From Alisma plantago-aquatica (lineage: Eukaryota > Streptophyta > Magnoliopsida > Alismatales > Alismataceae), in assembly GCA_963693085.1 (NCBI GenBank), contig OY856413.1:749114056-749178055 (forward strand): a DNA stretch of 64,000 bases. Reading direction: 5' to 3'. Numbering within the stretch: the first letter of the stretch is position 1; every line of letters begins with the position of its first letter. This document shows, one piece after another, positions 36,589-46,887 of this stretch. Under the pieces are notes generated by a model. That model was given only the letters and a program-made list of their open reading frames with translations. It was not told the DNA's origin and made no database searches. The position numbers and the translations under genes are program-made.

Positions 36589-36879
36589 TGTAACACCCGA
36601 GCCCACTTCCCTAGGCTCTAGTAGAGTTTTAGGAATGACGAATGGCCCCACAGACCACCACTAGCCTTAACTAGACGCTTTAATCTCACTTACGTGCAAG
36701 CCAGGATCAACTTCCCAAATGGTCACCCATCCTAGTACTGCTCCAAGCTGAGCACGCTTAACTATGGAGTTCTTTAGTGATGGGATACTAGAAAAGGAGA
36801 TGCACCTTGGTGATATGAGTAGTCCAATCATTCCTTTTAAGATCATATTATCCGAGGCCTCAAATCCTGCGACGTTACA
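36589..36879 (-). repeat. Cassandra 5' LTR
   Basis: It is 291 bp and starts TGTAACGTCGCAGGATTTGA at 36879 on the minus strand, which is close to the known Cassandra LTR start. The 5S-like segment lies at about 36703-36806 and keeps box A (agttaagcgtgctcag) closer to the 5S consensus than the other LTR does. Confidence 0.93.
36703..36806 (-). promoter_or_regulatory. 5S-rRNA-like segment in the Cassandra 5' LTR
   Basis: The minus strand reads agttaagcgtgctcagcttg then gagcagtactaggatgggtg and acc. Box A (gttaagcgtgct) and box C (aggatgggtgacc) match the plant 5S consensus. As the upstream LTR, this one would drive any transcript of the element. Confidence 0.9.
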
Positions 36880-36884
36880 GTTCA
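36880..36884. repeat. Cassandra target-site duplication (gttca), right
   Basis: Identical to 36042-36046. Confidence 0.9.
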
Positions 36885-37693
36885 TTAGGCCCAAGGGGTA
36901 AATATGAAAGACACTTTATAAGTGCATAAGGCCCATGAGGCCAACAGGAGATCACTTCAAAGGTATTTGTACCCCTATAGACCTTCAGGAAATGACTAAG
37001 GATAATGAGACATGCAATGTAAATACAAAAGATGCAAGAAGTCATGTAATGATCAAATCTTAAAGGAGTTGTGAACAAACTTTAGAGTGAGAACGACACT
37101 TGACTTAATGAAATATAAGAATATTGTGGAAATAAAGAAAGTATTTTTGGTATGGAAGCATGTTGAGTATGATTCAACCGAAAATGCAAAAGTTTAAAAT
37201 AACGCGTGGATACACCATCTATTCTCTTGGAATGGAGTGAACATTTTATTTGGGTTATAGTCAAATGCTAATTTCATCTCATTATTTGTTCGAGAGATTG
37301 GATAGAGACATATTATGCTTAAAATTGACATGTGAAAAGAATAATAGTCGAAGATGAATTTAATGATATAATCTAGGGTTTCGCGGTGTTACCCCACCCT
37401 TATATGAAAAGAAATGAATAATAACTTGGAAAAAATTTAGGTGAAAAGGTAATCGCCAAGTGGAATTGAAATCACTAGTGAAAATGTAGTAACCAAGTGA
37501 TGATATCATTGAGGATGTGGATATACCCGAATTGAAATTTAGGTACTAAACTTGGTAATAATATGAGGAAACTTCATATCAATAAAAGATGTCAAAGATA
37601 ATCCAAGAAGGACTGCTAAGACTAAGGGTTAATACTAAATTGAGTAATCATTCACCTTAACCTTACTGGGTTTGAATTTTAGGAAAAAATTCC
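36885..37693. other. 3' internal region of the LARD-like element, gene-free
   Basis: There is no coding domain. Near 36885-37000 and, across the Cassandra, near 35930-36020, short related phrases such as gtgcataaggcccatgagg recur. The sequence ends in the polypurine tract. Confidence 0.55.
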
Positions 37694-37710
37694 TTTAAAG
37701 GAGGGCTGAA
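37694..37710 (+). promoter_or_regulatory. Polypurine tract of the LARD-like element
   Basis: tttaaaggagggctgaa lies directly before TGTAATATCC. Position and composition match the tract preceding 3' LTRs of plant Gypsy elements and give a plus orientation. Confidence 0.75.
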
Positions 37711-38446
37711 TGTAATATCCTCAAATCTAGTAATTTGAATTATATAAATATAAGACTTGAATTGATAAGTAAATTCTGTAATTGTATTTTTAATGGAATT
37801 ATAATGTTCTCTTTGCGGCATGGATTCAACCCATGGACCAAGTGAGACCCATTATAGTATTTTCTTTGAAAATAGGTCCTTGGGCATAGATTAAAGAAAT
37901 AAAATGATTACATACATCAATAAAGGATAATGGCTTTATGGTTTATTAGAAAATCGAAATATGAAATAATGGGCATGTTTTCAAGAGGTTCCAAGATGAT
38001 GTGTAATTTAGATAATTAATGGAAGAATTATCTAACCATGAATTGAAATACATGCTTTGAGTCATCAAATAAGAATATCACAGTCTAACTTTTGGCATAC
38101 ATAAATATATAATAAAAATAAGAGAATTATAGAATTTGCTAGAAAAATAAATTTCCATGTAATGTAGTTAATTGTTTTAAAGAAATACTTTAAAGAACAA
38201 GTTTCACATATGAAATATATGCCCATGAATTGGATATGAGTTTCCAAAGGTATTAATGATTTTACATGAAATAATGATAATTTATTTAAAGGAAATATCA
38301 AAGATATATATAAAGAATAATCTAGATTTCAAGACATAAAGATGATTCCTAGTAGTTTAATGATCAATTATTCAATATATACTCTTCTTGATGGCTTTTG
38401 ATTTTCCAATAAAATATGATCATATTGAAGAGAGACCTAGTTAGAT
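37711..38446 (+). repeat. Truncated 3' LTR of the LARD-like element
   Basis: It is homologous to 25365-26095 along its whole length (for example tataagacttgaattgataa and ccaagtgag near the start, ttccaataaaat near the end). Similarity stops at about 38446, well short of the ~3-kb left copy, so most of the LTR is missing. Confidence 0.8.
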
Positions 38447-38469
38447 CTCTTTTATTTGATGGGTAGCCT

Positions 38470-39130
38470 AGTCAATTGAGAGACTATGAAATGCACGGGC
38501 ATGCTCATCTGAGTCAACATATGATATTGAGATCATTTTATCTTAGATAGTCTAATCTAGATCAAGGAAAAAATATTGAACCCTAGGAGGATGATGTTTA
38601 CATACCTCAGATTCATTTTGGATATCAGAAATAAATGGATTATACAATCAATGTAACACTAGTCACAATACTAGGTTGAAGTTTTTTTTTCAACTCTCCA
38701 GTTACTTGAGTGACAATGAAGTTTTTCTAGATATGAATCTTGTATGTGAAACACTAATATCATTACATATATAACTACTAACATACTTTGGATACTATAG
38801 GGTCACACACATAGGATGAACATGGAGAAGGAGTATAATAATGGACACAAGAATAGTTGGTTAGTAAAATGTTCAAGTAATTGATTAGATCATTGATGGA
38901 CTGACTGGAATCTCATTCATTTGACTTGTAAGTCTAGTTTCTTAAGTGACAGGCCAATTGGTTGAATCAAAGTTACACTGGGTGCACATGAGTGCAATCA
39001 GCCAAATTCATTGACAAGCTAGCTCAATCGTCTGATTGGACAAGATCATCCAATTGATGGACTGGCTAGTCAAGTCGCCTGACTAAGCTGGATTAGCAAA
39101 TCAATGGATGAGATCTAGTATATTTTAATC
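38470..39130 (+). repeat. Internal fragment of a Copia-2-type LTR
   Basis: It matches 20350-20980 of the Copia-2 LTR in the same order and strand: atgaaatgca...atgctcatctgagtc, actaggttgaagttttttt, then gactggctagtc-type words and gatctagtat. Both LTR ends are missing. It is plausibly the remnant of the Copia-2 3' LTR. Confidence 0.75.
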
Positions 39131-39278
39131 AAAACAATTCTAGTGAGATAGAAGACAGACAAACAACAAGGCGCATCGTTGGCCCCTTTTGAATGACAAA
39201 ACTAATTCTCTAAAATACTACATCCATAGCCCTAGGGGGCATGAAATTACTATGCATAACTTTTTGGACTCTTTTAAG

Positions 39279-40934
39279 TGATAGATCTAGAAGAGGGGTT
39301 AATAGATCTTTTGGTACTTTAAAATTCAATTGAAAACTTAAAGCAAAGAAGGACGAGGAAACAGGAAGACACTTCTATTTAGAGTGGTTCCAACCTTTGA
39401 ATCAATGGTTGTCAGTCCACTACCTAATTGTCCCAAGTTTGGATATTTTGATTTATTTTATTTACCTCATAAGGATGTTACAATAAAATACAACCACCTT
39501 CCACCTCCTTGAAGTAGCCTTCACCTTAAAGTAGCATCATCCTCCTTCAAGCAACATTTTTTAAGTAACCTCAAGCAACCTTGGAGCAACATTATTCACA
39601 AAGAAGTAGCTCGACCACCTTGAGATAGATTTCACCTAGAAGTACCTCCAACCTCCTTTGAAGTATCCTTCTTTAAGTAACCTCAAGAAACCTTGGAGCA
39701 ACCTTATCCACCAAGAAGTAGCTCCACCACCTTGAAGTAGCCTTCACCAAGAAGTAGCTTCAACCTCCTTTGAAGAAGCCTTCTTGAAGTAACCTCAAGA
39801 AACCCTTGAGCAACCTACTTTGCCTTGAAGTATCTCCAAGAAACCTCCCTCAGACAGCCTCCTACACTTAGAGTACTCAAAGAGAAAAAATATGATAGAA
39901 AGGAAATAGATTGGAAGAAAGAAATACCTAACCAATGAAGTACAATGTCTTGATTCCTATATCAAGCGTATAGATCTCCTATACACTTAAGATGAAAGTT
40001 TCTATGTGGTGACTAGGAGATAGTAGTTATAGGACACAACTTTGGAGCACAAGGAAGAAAATAGCAAGTGATTCTCAACTTTGTTGCTCTCTAGAATGAT
40101 TGCTCAAGTGTATCTTGTGTGTAGGGTATCCTAAGGCTTCTCTTATTTATTGGAATGCTTTGGAAGTGATTAGGGACGTTTTAGGAAGTCTCTAGAGTGT
40201 TCTTAGTGCTTAACTATCCGTTAGATAGAAAGTAGTTGGCTAACAATGGCTAAATTGTTCAAGTTTAGAAGAACAATCCAGAACCCAACTTGATCGACAA
40301 GTTTTTCGATCAAACATGTCTCAGTCGAGAATTTCTTTGACTGAACCTGAGTTGAATGCAAATGTATTCCAACGGCTATCCTCAACTACCAACCACTCGA
40401 TCTAACAGTCATATGATTTGTATCGAAGTTGTGTCGGCCAAACATATATTTGACCAAAAATGACTTTGAGCATAATATTTGTAAGTTTTCGACCAATGCT
40501 CTAAATGCTCGACCGAGGTGGTTCACGATCGACAATAACTTCCATTGATGGTGTCTCGGTCAACTATTTTCTCGACCGAAGGTGTTTTTGTTTCAAGTTT
40601 TTGAACCATCAATCAAATGTTTATCCTAATGGAGGATAACGACTATAATATCTAGGGGGTCCGAACTGAGGTATATGAGTGGATAAAGAAGATATGATGC
40701 TTTATTTACATGATATCTAAGTACTTGTACATTATATACTTGTACAATTTTTTAAATTGAGTACAATCATGAAAATATTAAGAATTTAATCGCATTGATC
40801 TTCAATTATCCACATGGTATGATCTCCTAATCTTCTTGAACCTTGAAATACTCAAATAGCACGTTAGATCCAAAAGAATGAAATGTTTGTCATCATCAAA
40901 ACAAAGGGTATGATAATGTCCAATTTTTCCAACA
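39279..40934 (-). repeat. 3' LTR of the Sirevirus-like element
   Basis: On the minus strand it starts TGTTGGAAAAATTGG at 40934 after the polypurine tract and ends ATCTATCA at 39279. The last ~650 bp match 50685-51351. It contains a tandem repeat (39490-39850), a weak TATA-like sequence near 40143-40151 and, upstream of it in transcription direction, a zone of tcgaccgag/gatcgac words (40290-40620). Confidence 0.8.
39490..39850. repeat. ~112-bp tandem repeat in the Sirevirus-like LTR
   Basis: Units starting accaccttgaagtagccttc recur about every 112 bp, each made of shorter gaagtagc/caagcaacc words. The same kind of array is present at 50905-51270 in the other LTR, so it predates the insertion. 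Confidence 0.8.
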
Positions 40935-40953
40935 ATTTGCCCTTTTTTGAAGA
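40935..40953 (-). promoter_or_regulatory. Polypurine tract of the Sirevirus-like element
   Basis: The minus strand reads cttcaaaaaagggcaaat just before TTGTTGGA, preceded by tttgtcat, the usual context at the 3' end of Sirevirus-type elements. Confidence 0.7.
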
Positions 40954-41508
40954 TGACAAACATTCCTAAAATAAAGCAAAATATTTGAAATGAAATGAGT
41001 TTCATACCTGTGACATACCTGAGATGAATAAATTATTGGATCTCATAAAATGTATGTTAATATCTATAATGAGATATGGAACATGATATCCATCTCTTAC
41101 GGAAATTTAGCACCAATTAATGTCAAGCCAAGAGGTCATGAAAATATTTCAAATATTTTTTCTATTATCCCCCTTTGTCATTTCAAAAAGACAATCATAT
41201 GTGTAAATCAATAAGACTCCCCCTTAATTGTTTACTTCAAAAAGGATGTCAAATTTAGCCACAATTCAAGAACCAATATTAATTTCTAACCATTTACAAA
41301 GGATTTTAAGCCCTGAAATGATATAAGATTCCTTTAGGATCATAGTGGGATCAATAAATTATTACCCAAGTAATAGGTATGTTAAGCTCATATTGGTGTA
41401 GAGCCTCCAACTAAGAGCAAGATCAAAAATATATGCTCATTATATCCAAGAATTTTATGAGCTCCCCCTTAATCTCATAATAAAAGTGAGCTTAGTATAA
41501 AGATACTT

Positions 41509-43286
41509 TTTTGGTTGTGCAAAAATCAAGTTACTATAGAACCAAAAACTTTGGGTACAATTAGAGCCCCCCTAAGAAACAAACTAGGTCCCTAAACCCC
41601 ATAAAGGGGAAAAGAGGATTCAACCAAGGTAGAAACTCCAAGCTAAACAACAGGTTCAGAAAGAGACAAGACATATAACAAGACACTAAAACCTATCAGG
41701 GGGAAAGAAGTTACATACAGGAAGCAATAGACAACACCCACAAAGATCACCTATATGAAACTGCAGACTGACTATTAGGTTCCAATGAAGCAGCCATCCT
41801 CTGACCCAATCCAAACTAGATGATAGTTGGATCACAAACAATCAAGAAAGAGAAAATAGGACTGCCACTCGCTACTTTCTCTCCTAGCATACTGAATCAA
41901 CTGCAACTGATCCGGTATACCATCCAGAGATGGAAACTAACCAAGATCCTTGAAGGAGTAGGGGAATATCACCAAAAAATGACCCTATACTTATGCATTA
42001 AGTTGTAGGCAACCATGGAGCCAAGAATCTGATCACCCACAAAGAGATGGGCATGGTCTTCTATCACCTAATAAAAATCTCCAGAGAAGGCAAAGGGAGG
42101 TAGACCCCAAAAATACGAAGAGAACCCTGATCAGAACCTCAAATAGAACCCTTATTTATCAAAAAACAAGAATGCATTCAGCAAGTAGAACTGCATCTCC
42201 TCGCTTCCTGCATCCCTAGCTTTTCCTTCATTGCCTTCAACCTTCGTGTGGCCAAAAGCCAGCAGCAGGGAAGAGCAAACTATCGAACACCCTTTGGGAA
42301 TTCCCATATGCTTCAACATCGGCAGGGACCAAGCCTTAACGTCTCAACTCCAGTTGACGAAGCCCCGTGGAGGGGAACCTGAAGCCAAACCAGCAAATCA
42401 ATGAAACCTCCAGATTTCATCCCTTTCCCAGCCAGTGCCAGGCGTTGATGAGGAGACAGGATCACGGAGAAGAAACCCCCTCTTGGTTCTGCTGAGTGAT
42501 TCACAGCCCCCCCACCAGCAGTAAGGCATCAGCCTGGAACGGCCACATATGTGGACCAGAGCACGAAGGCTCAACCACACATCCCGCTGTACAGCCAGTG
42601 AAGATGACCTGGAGCACAGACCCGTGAGGGGTTTCCATGGCTTGGTGGAGGCAACATAGAAGGGAGGCCAAACCATCCCTCAGCTTCGTGAAACCAAAGT
42701 CAAAGATGGGGCGTAAAAGAAGGCGAATGGGATGAACCGCCTACTGGACGAAGAGGAGCAGCCCACGCCGCCCACCTGAAATCCACCCATCGCCAAGATC
42801 GTCGGGTAGATCCAGCCGCTTCAGGGCCGCTGACTCCCTGGGTAAACCCAGATGTACCTCGGAGCAGAGAGGAGCGGATGCGGAGGAGGACATACCAGAA
42901 GCCCGACCTCCGGCAAAGCGAGGATAGGGACAATGGAAGCGGCTCTTCTCCACCCATCATGCTTGAACGGAATAGAGTCAACCTGCGTCAATTTTCCACC
43001 TCTCAAACCATCCTTGACTCACGCGTAGCTTCCTCTCCTCTTCATTCTTGGATACCGAGCAGGGGAACCCTGGCGAAGACGGCCGATCGTTGCTCGCTTG
43101 GAACCCTTTCTCTTGGGATCACTGTTGCCAACATTCAGGGATTATCACGACCGGGCGTTGAGAGCCAGGGGGAGGAAAGCACCGAGGTGATGCCCCTCCC
43201 CCCAATGGAAGCCGCCGAGAAATCTAGAGAGAGGCGAGAGCTAAACCCTAGAGAGAGAGGTTGTTGTAGTTGTTTCTAGTTAACAA
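41509..43286 (-). mobile_element. Non-autonomous poly-A retroelement, copy A
   Basis: On the minus strand a GC-rich leader (ctctctctctagggtttagc near 43245) is followed by ~1.7 kb without recognisable domains. The 3' end reads tgtacccaaag...gcacaaccaaaaaa. The 13-bp sequence tataaagatactt occurs at both edges (41496-41508 and 43287-43299), so this is a target-primed insertion with clear ends. Several open frames of 60-130 codons lie inside but none has a motif I know. Copy B at 44966 shares both ends. The enzyme source was presumably a LINE. Confidence 0.8.
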
Positions 43287-43299
43287 TATAAAGATACTT

Positions 43300-43956
43300 A
43301 AAATCATAAGTATCTTTGAAGCCAATAAATAAAGTAATGCTACAAAATTATGGATTTTATATAATTTTGATGAGGAGCAATTTATAGGTTTAATATACCA
43401 ATGTTGAGTGCAAGTGAATGGTTTGATTTACAAATAAGAATTATGTCAGGCTTATTTTTGGTTGACCATAACTTCGATCGGGGCACCCTCAGTCGATCTA
43501 ATTGTCGGCCGAGAGGCAGTTCTATAGAATTTCAGAACCTGCACTTATCTAGAATGATCAAAATATAACCTTTTCTTCTATATTATCATAAACCAATCAG
43601 CTTTCTTTAGACATATTTAATCATGTTACAAGTTACAGTTTTAAGAAACATAGATATCTTCTTGTATGATTCTATTAATAATACAATTTTTGCATCTATT
43701 TGAAGAGTTTGATGTCCTTATTAGTGGCTAGAATAACATATAAATGGCCTCAAGTCTAGCCTTTTAAGTATAAGTTATATTAAAGTTTGTTTCTCTCATT
43801 ATATCACAGATTTATTCATTTCAACATGCTCATTTAGTTCCAATGAATGTTTTGCCTTTATATCTAGGAACTGAATATCATACATTATTTACAATTATTT
43901 TTCTTTTATCAACAACCATGATGTTTTCTTATGAATCATAACCATTGTCATAGGAC
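43300..43956. other. Sirevirus-like interior, gene-free
   Basis: This AT-rich sequence lies between copy A and the protease remnant. Integrase and RT would be expected here in an intact element, but I can read no such motif. Words like gatcggggcaccctcagtcg and atctaattgtcggccgagag near 43480 echo the LTR. Confidence 0.5.
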
Positions 43957-44148
43957 TTATGATGCAACTCTGTGACTAATAGCACATTCAAAATGTGTAC
44001 CAGCATTAACTATGCCAATAGTTTTACCTTTGAAATTTTCTCCATACGTGACCAATAATCTTACCTTTTCATCAAGTATATGAAAAGCTTCCTTGTTTTT
44101 GGTCATATGATTTTTAGAGCAATTTCTATAGAGCATCCAAACATGCAT
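43957..44148 (-). pseudogene. Sirevirus-like protease remnant
   Basis: The 63-codon frame reads LYRNCSKNHMTKNKEAFHIL and VTYGENFKGKTIGIVN, corresponding to the D-S-G-C-S-x-HMTG...VTFGDN...GKI(I/V)G segment of Sirevirus-type Pol. The catalytic Asp of the D-S/T-G triad is Tyr here and Gly is Asn, so the protease is dead. Confidence 0.65.
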
Positions 44149-44751
44149 AGTATGAATGTTTTGGTACCCACATAGTGGTCCTTTTGGTTATGAAAGATTT
44201 TCATTGAGTATATATGATTCATAGTGAAAAAGCATTTTATACCCATCAAATATTGATTTTAAGTGAACGACTTTGATAACAATAGTTTCTGTCAGAATTG
44301 TTTTCAGTCAAATTTGTTTTTCAACTGACAAGAACCTCGGTCGAGAGATTTATCATTCGAGTACTATTCTATAAGTTTTTCAACAATTGTAGAATAAATC
44401 AAGATAATTTTTTTCAACTAATTTTGATTTTAGTAACACCAATAAACAATCAAATACTCAAAGATACACAGTTAAAGCTAATTCTAGTTGAGATAAGACA
44501 TTATGAATTTCAAAATGAAATTTAGATCGAATCTCAACTATGTGTCCAATATTTCTAAGTTCGAGGTTTTGGAACCCAAACAAAGCCAACATCCTTTTTT
44601 TTCTTATCATTTTGTTTATGTGCCAAAATGAATAGTGCCCAAAACATTGACATTAATAACAACAAATGAAATCAATTTCATTTCTTTTCTTATCATTTTG
44701 TTTGTGTGCTAGATTGTCTTTGGGTACATACATGATCTTAGATTTGGGTTT

Positions 44752-44965
44752 TTATGTTTTTCTAGTTCTAGGCTTTTGGTAATATTTCTCTTTGGTTACA
44801 TATCCTAGACCTCTTCTTCCAACTTGTCCAAAAGAGTTTTCCAAGATTTTATCAAGAATATCATTACTCTTTAGACTATCAACATGTTTTTGTAACTTAG
44901 AAATTTCACCAATTTTCTTTGCAATATCTAGTTTTGCTTGATCTAAACTTGAAAGTAACATCAAA
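44752..44965 (-). pseudogene. Sirevirus-like Gag C-terminal segment
   Basis: The frame reads LDQAKLDIAKKIGEISKLQK (coiled coil) then DILDKILENSFGQVGRRGLG and YVTKEKY. Plant Sireviruses end Gag with a similar coiled coil and a GLGY motif. The upstream half of this coiled coil lies at 46402-46619, separated from it by copy B. The first residues of the open frame beyond 44965 belong to the inserted element. Confidence 0.7.
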
Positions 44966-46401
44966 CGGGAGACAGAGTGCTCTCTCTCTAGGGTTAGCTC
45001 TCGCCTCTCTAGAATCCCCGATGGCAACTGCTGGGGGGAGGGAGCGCTGCTTCAGCATCGTCCTCCCCCTGGCTCTCATCGTCTTTAGCCTGGCACTCGA
45101 TTGTTGGTAACGACAATCTGTGGAGGGAGGGAGTCTAGATGGATGCTATCGGTTGAGGTTGATCATGGCTTGGAAGAGGGGTAGATGTGGTGAGAAGCTT
45201 GAAGCTTGGATCCACGTTGCTTGTGGTAGCATCGACCTTGTCGGCTCCAGTCCGTTAATAGGGATGGATGGAGAGGTGCCACTTCTGTTGGATCTGGCTT
45301 CTCGCTCGGCCGTGCCATCATCGTAGGTGGAGTAACGGTGTCCCTCGATCTCCTTCTCTAATCATGTCCCTTCTTCTTGAGTTGAGTTCGGGCTTCGTCC
45401 ACTACTACGGTGGCGACGCAACATCTCTGATTCTGCTTTGCCTTGCTGCCAGTGGAACTTCCTCCTTGGCGGTGCTTTCTGTACTTCGGCTCTAGGCAGC
45501 TCAGCTGGAGGCGATGGTCGGGTTCCCCAATCATCATTATCGTCCTCTTCTTCGGCTCAGGGCAGTGGTGATCGGGCCCCTCGCATCCGTACCTTCTTTC
45601 TCTGCCGGTAGATGGCCTATGGCTACATGGCACTATGCGGGTTGGGTCAAGGGGGCAGTTCTCTTCTCCTTCTTGGCTCTCCCGTGCAGTGTGGAGGAAC
45701 ACCATCGTGGTGTTAGATGAAATGCTATTGCCAGATAGTAGTGTGAGATCTCAAGACATCCTCTGTTGATGCTTGTTTGAGCACCTACAAGATGTTCGAC
45801 CAAATAGAAGACGATGGCTCCAAGCTTGAGTCGCATGCATCCAGGGTGGCAGATGACTGCTTCCAAAAAGGTGCCTAAGATGGGTTTGACATCGGTTGAT
45901 GAAAATGAGTGGGATCTTCCTTTAAATCCATTCTTTCAGTTGGATGAGCAGAACACATATGGAGGACAGGGCGGCTTCTTCTCCATGGACAAAAGCTATT
46001 TGTCATGACCATTGAAGGTGTTTCTATGAATCTATTCTTTTTCTGTTTGGATGCTTGCCTGGATTGGTAGGAATGAGTACCGATGGCAGTTCCCCTTGAT
46101 GGTGCTATCTTCCCAAGTAGTCTATGGCTATTTTCAGAAGGCTTGATGTCACAATTTGAAGGTGTTCATAATGATAGTTGATTATTAGGTCTTTTATAAA
46201 CAGTTCAGCAACTGTGTGGTAGTCGTTAGCATAGTATAGTTGGAATTTTCTTCTCTACTTTTTTCTGCTTCTCGGGAGGTCTTTAGATTAGTCCTCTTTT
46301 GAAAAGTCTAGATTTTATCCTGGTTGTAAGGGGCGCATGATATGTACCCAATGTTTTGGATTCATTTTAATAGTAATAGGATTTTTCACTGACCAAAAAA
46401 A
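44966..46401 (+). mobile_element. Non-autonomous poly-A retroelement, copy B
   Basis: On the plus strand it has the same GC-rich leader as copy A (tctctctctagggttagctc near 44982, then cctccccctggctctc) and the same type of 3' end (tgtacccaatg...cactgaccaaaaaaa, A-tail 46395-46401). The flanks agtaacatcaaa (44954) and agtaatgatatcaaa (46401-46415) suggest a diverged target duplication. It splits the Sirevirus-like gag. Internal open frames of 60-115 codons have no recognised domain. It lies in the opposite orientation to copy A. Confidence 0.75.
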
Positions 46402-46883
46402 GTAATGATATCAAAATTTGAATGAGTACATGAAACATGTTGGGTTTGAAAATTGTTTATTTTAGCAAGCAATTCAACCTTTTCTTGAGAAAGAAGATTA
46501 TTTTTGGTTTCTAGAGCAAGCAACTTGATATTATAATCATTGATAGATGATTTCGATGTATCCTTTTTAGACATAAGACTTTCATTTTCAGAAGTAAGAT
46601 GATACAATTTAGTATGCAAATCATCATTAGTTTTTGTAAGCTTTCAATTTCCTTTTACAATCAATATACATGTACTTCTTCAAGACTAGTGACTAGATCT
46701 TCTTTAGATAAATCAAGAAGGCTTACCTCCATTCCTTCTTCATTGGTTGTTGCCATTAAATGTCTTACCTTGTCTTCTTTAGCCATGAGACATTATACTT
46801 CTTCTTCTCCACTCTCACTATCATTGCTTGACTCGTCCCAAGGTGCTTTGTAGGCTTTTTATTTGTTATTGAAAGAGGATTTC
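46402..46883 (-). pseudogene. Sirevirus-like Gag middle region and coiled coil
   Basis: Near 46883 the minus strand resumes Gag after the solo-LTR block: KKSSFNN, then KAYKAPWDESSNDSESGEEE and LMAKEDKVRHLMATTNEE. The frame at 46386-46619 follows with YHLTSENESLMSKKD and LLALETKNNLLSQEKVELLA, a leucine-rich coiled coil. Two stops (after NNK and EEEV) interrupt it. The composition W-D-E-S plus acidic run is typical of Sirevirus Gag. Confidence 0.75.
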
Positions 46884-46887
46884 TTTT

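Larger units (their letters stand above)
36047..36879 (-). mobile_element. Cassandra TRIM retrotransposon, structurally intact
   Basis: Two 291-bp LTRs (36047-36337 and 36589-36879) flank a ~250-bp non-coding centre. On the minus strand each begins TGTAACRTC and ends GTTACA. The primer binding site is a perfect Met-tRNA type and a G-rich polypurine tract precedes the 3' LTR. Each LTR holds a 5S-rRNA-like segment, the hallmark of the Cassandra family. The 5-bp target duplication is perfect and the LTRs differ at only a few positions. There is no coding capacity, so movement would depend on proteins of another element. Confidence 0.95.
25365..38446 (+). mobile_element. Large non-coding LTR element (LARD-like), host to nested insertions
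   Basis: Sequence starting TGTCATATCCTCAAAT at 25365 is matched by sequence starting TGTAATATCCTCAAAT at 37711, and they stay alignable for about 730 bp. The right copy is preceded by a Gypsy-type polypurine tract (aaaggagggctgaa). The left copy continues to a probable LTR end at 28419, followed by a Met-tRNA-like primer site. Once the LINE and Cassandra insertions are subtracted, the internal region is under 3 kb and shows no Gag or Pol. This resembles a large retrotransposon derivative dependent on another element's proteins. The right LTR is truncated at 38446. Confidence 0.65.

Noticed and set aside
36161..36806. Two possible 5S rRNA genes
   Set aside because: Only the internal promoter part matches 5S; the ends differ and both copies lie inside Cassandra LTRs with primer site, polypurine tract and target duplication.
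42313..43279. Overlapping open frames of 60-133 codons in a GC-rich zone
   Set aside because: Frames overlap on both strands without motifs, as expected for GC-rich non-coding DNA; the zone is the body of retroelement copy A.
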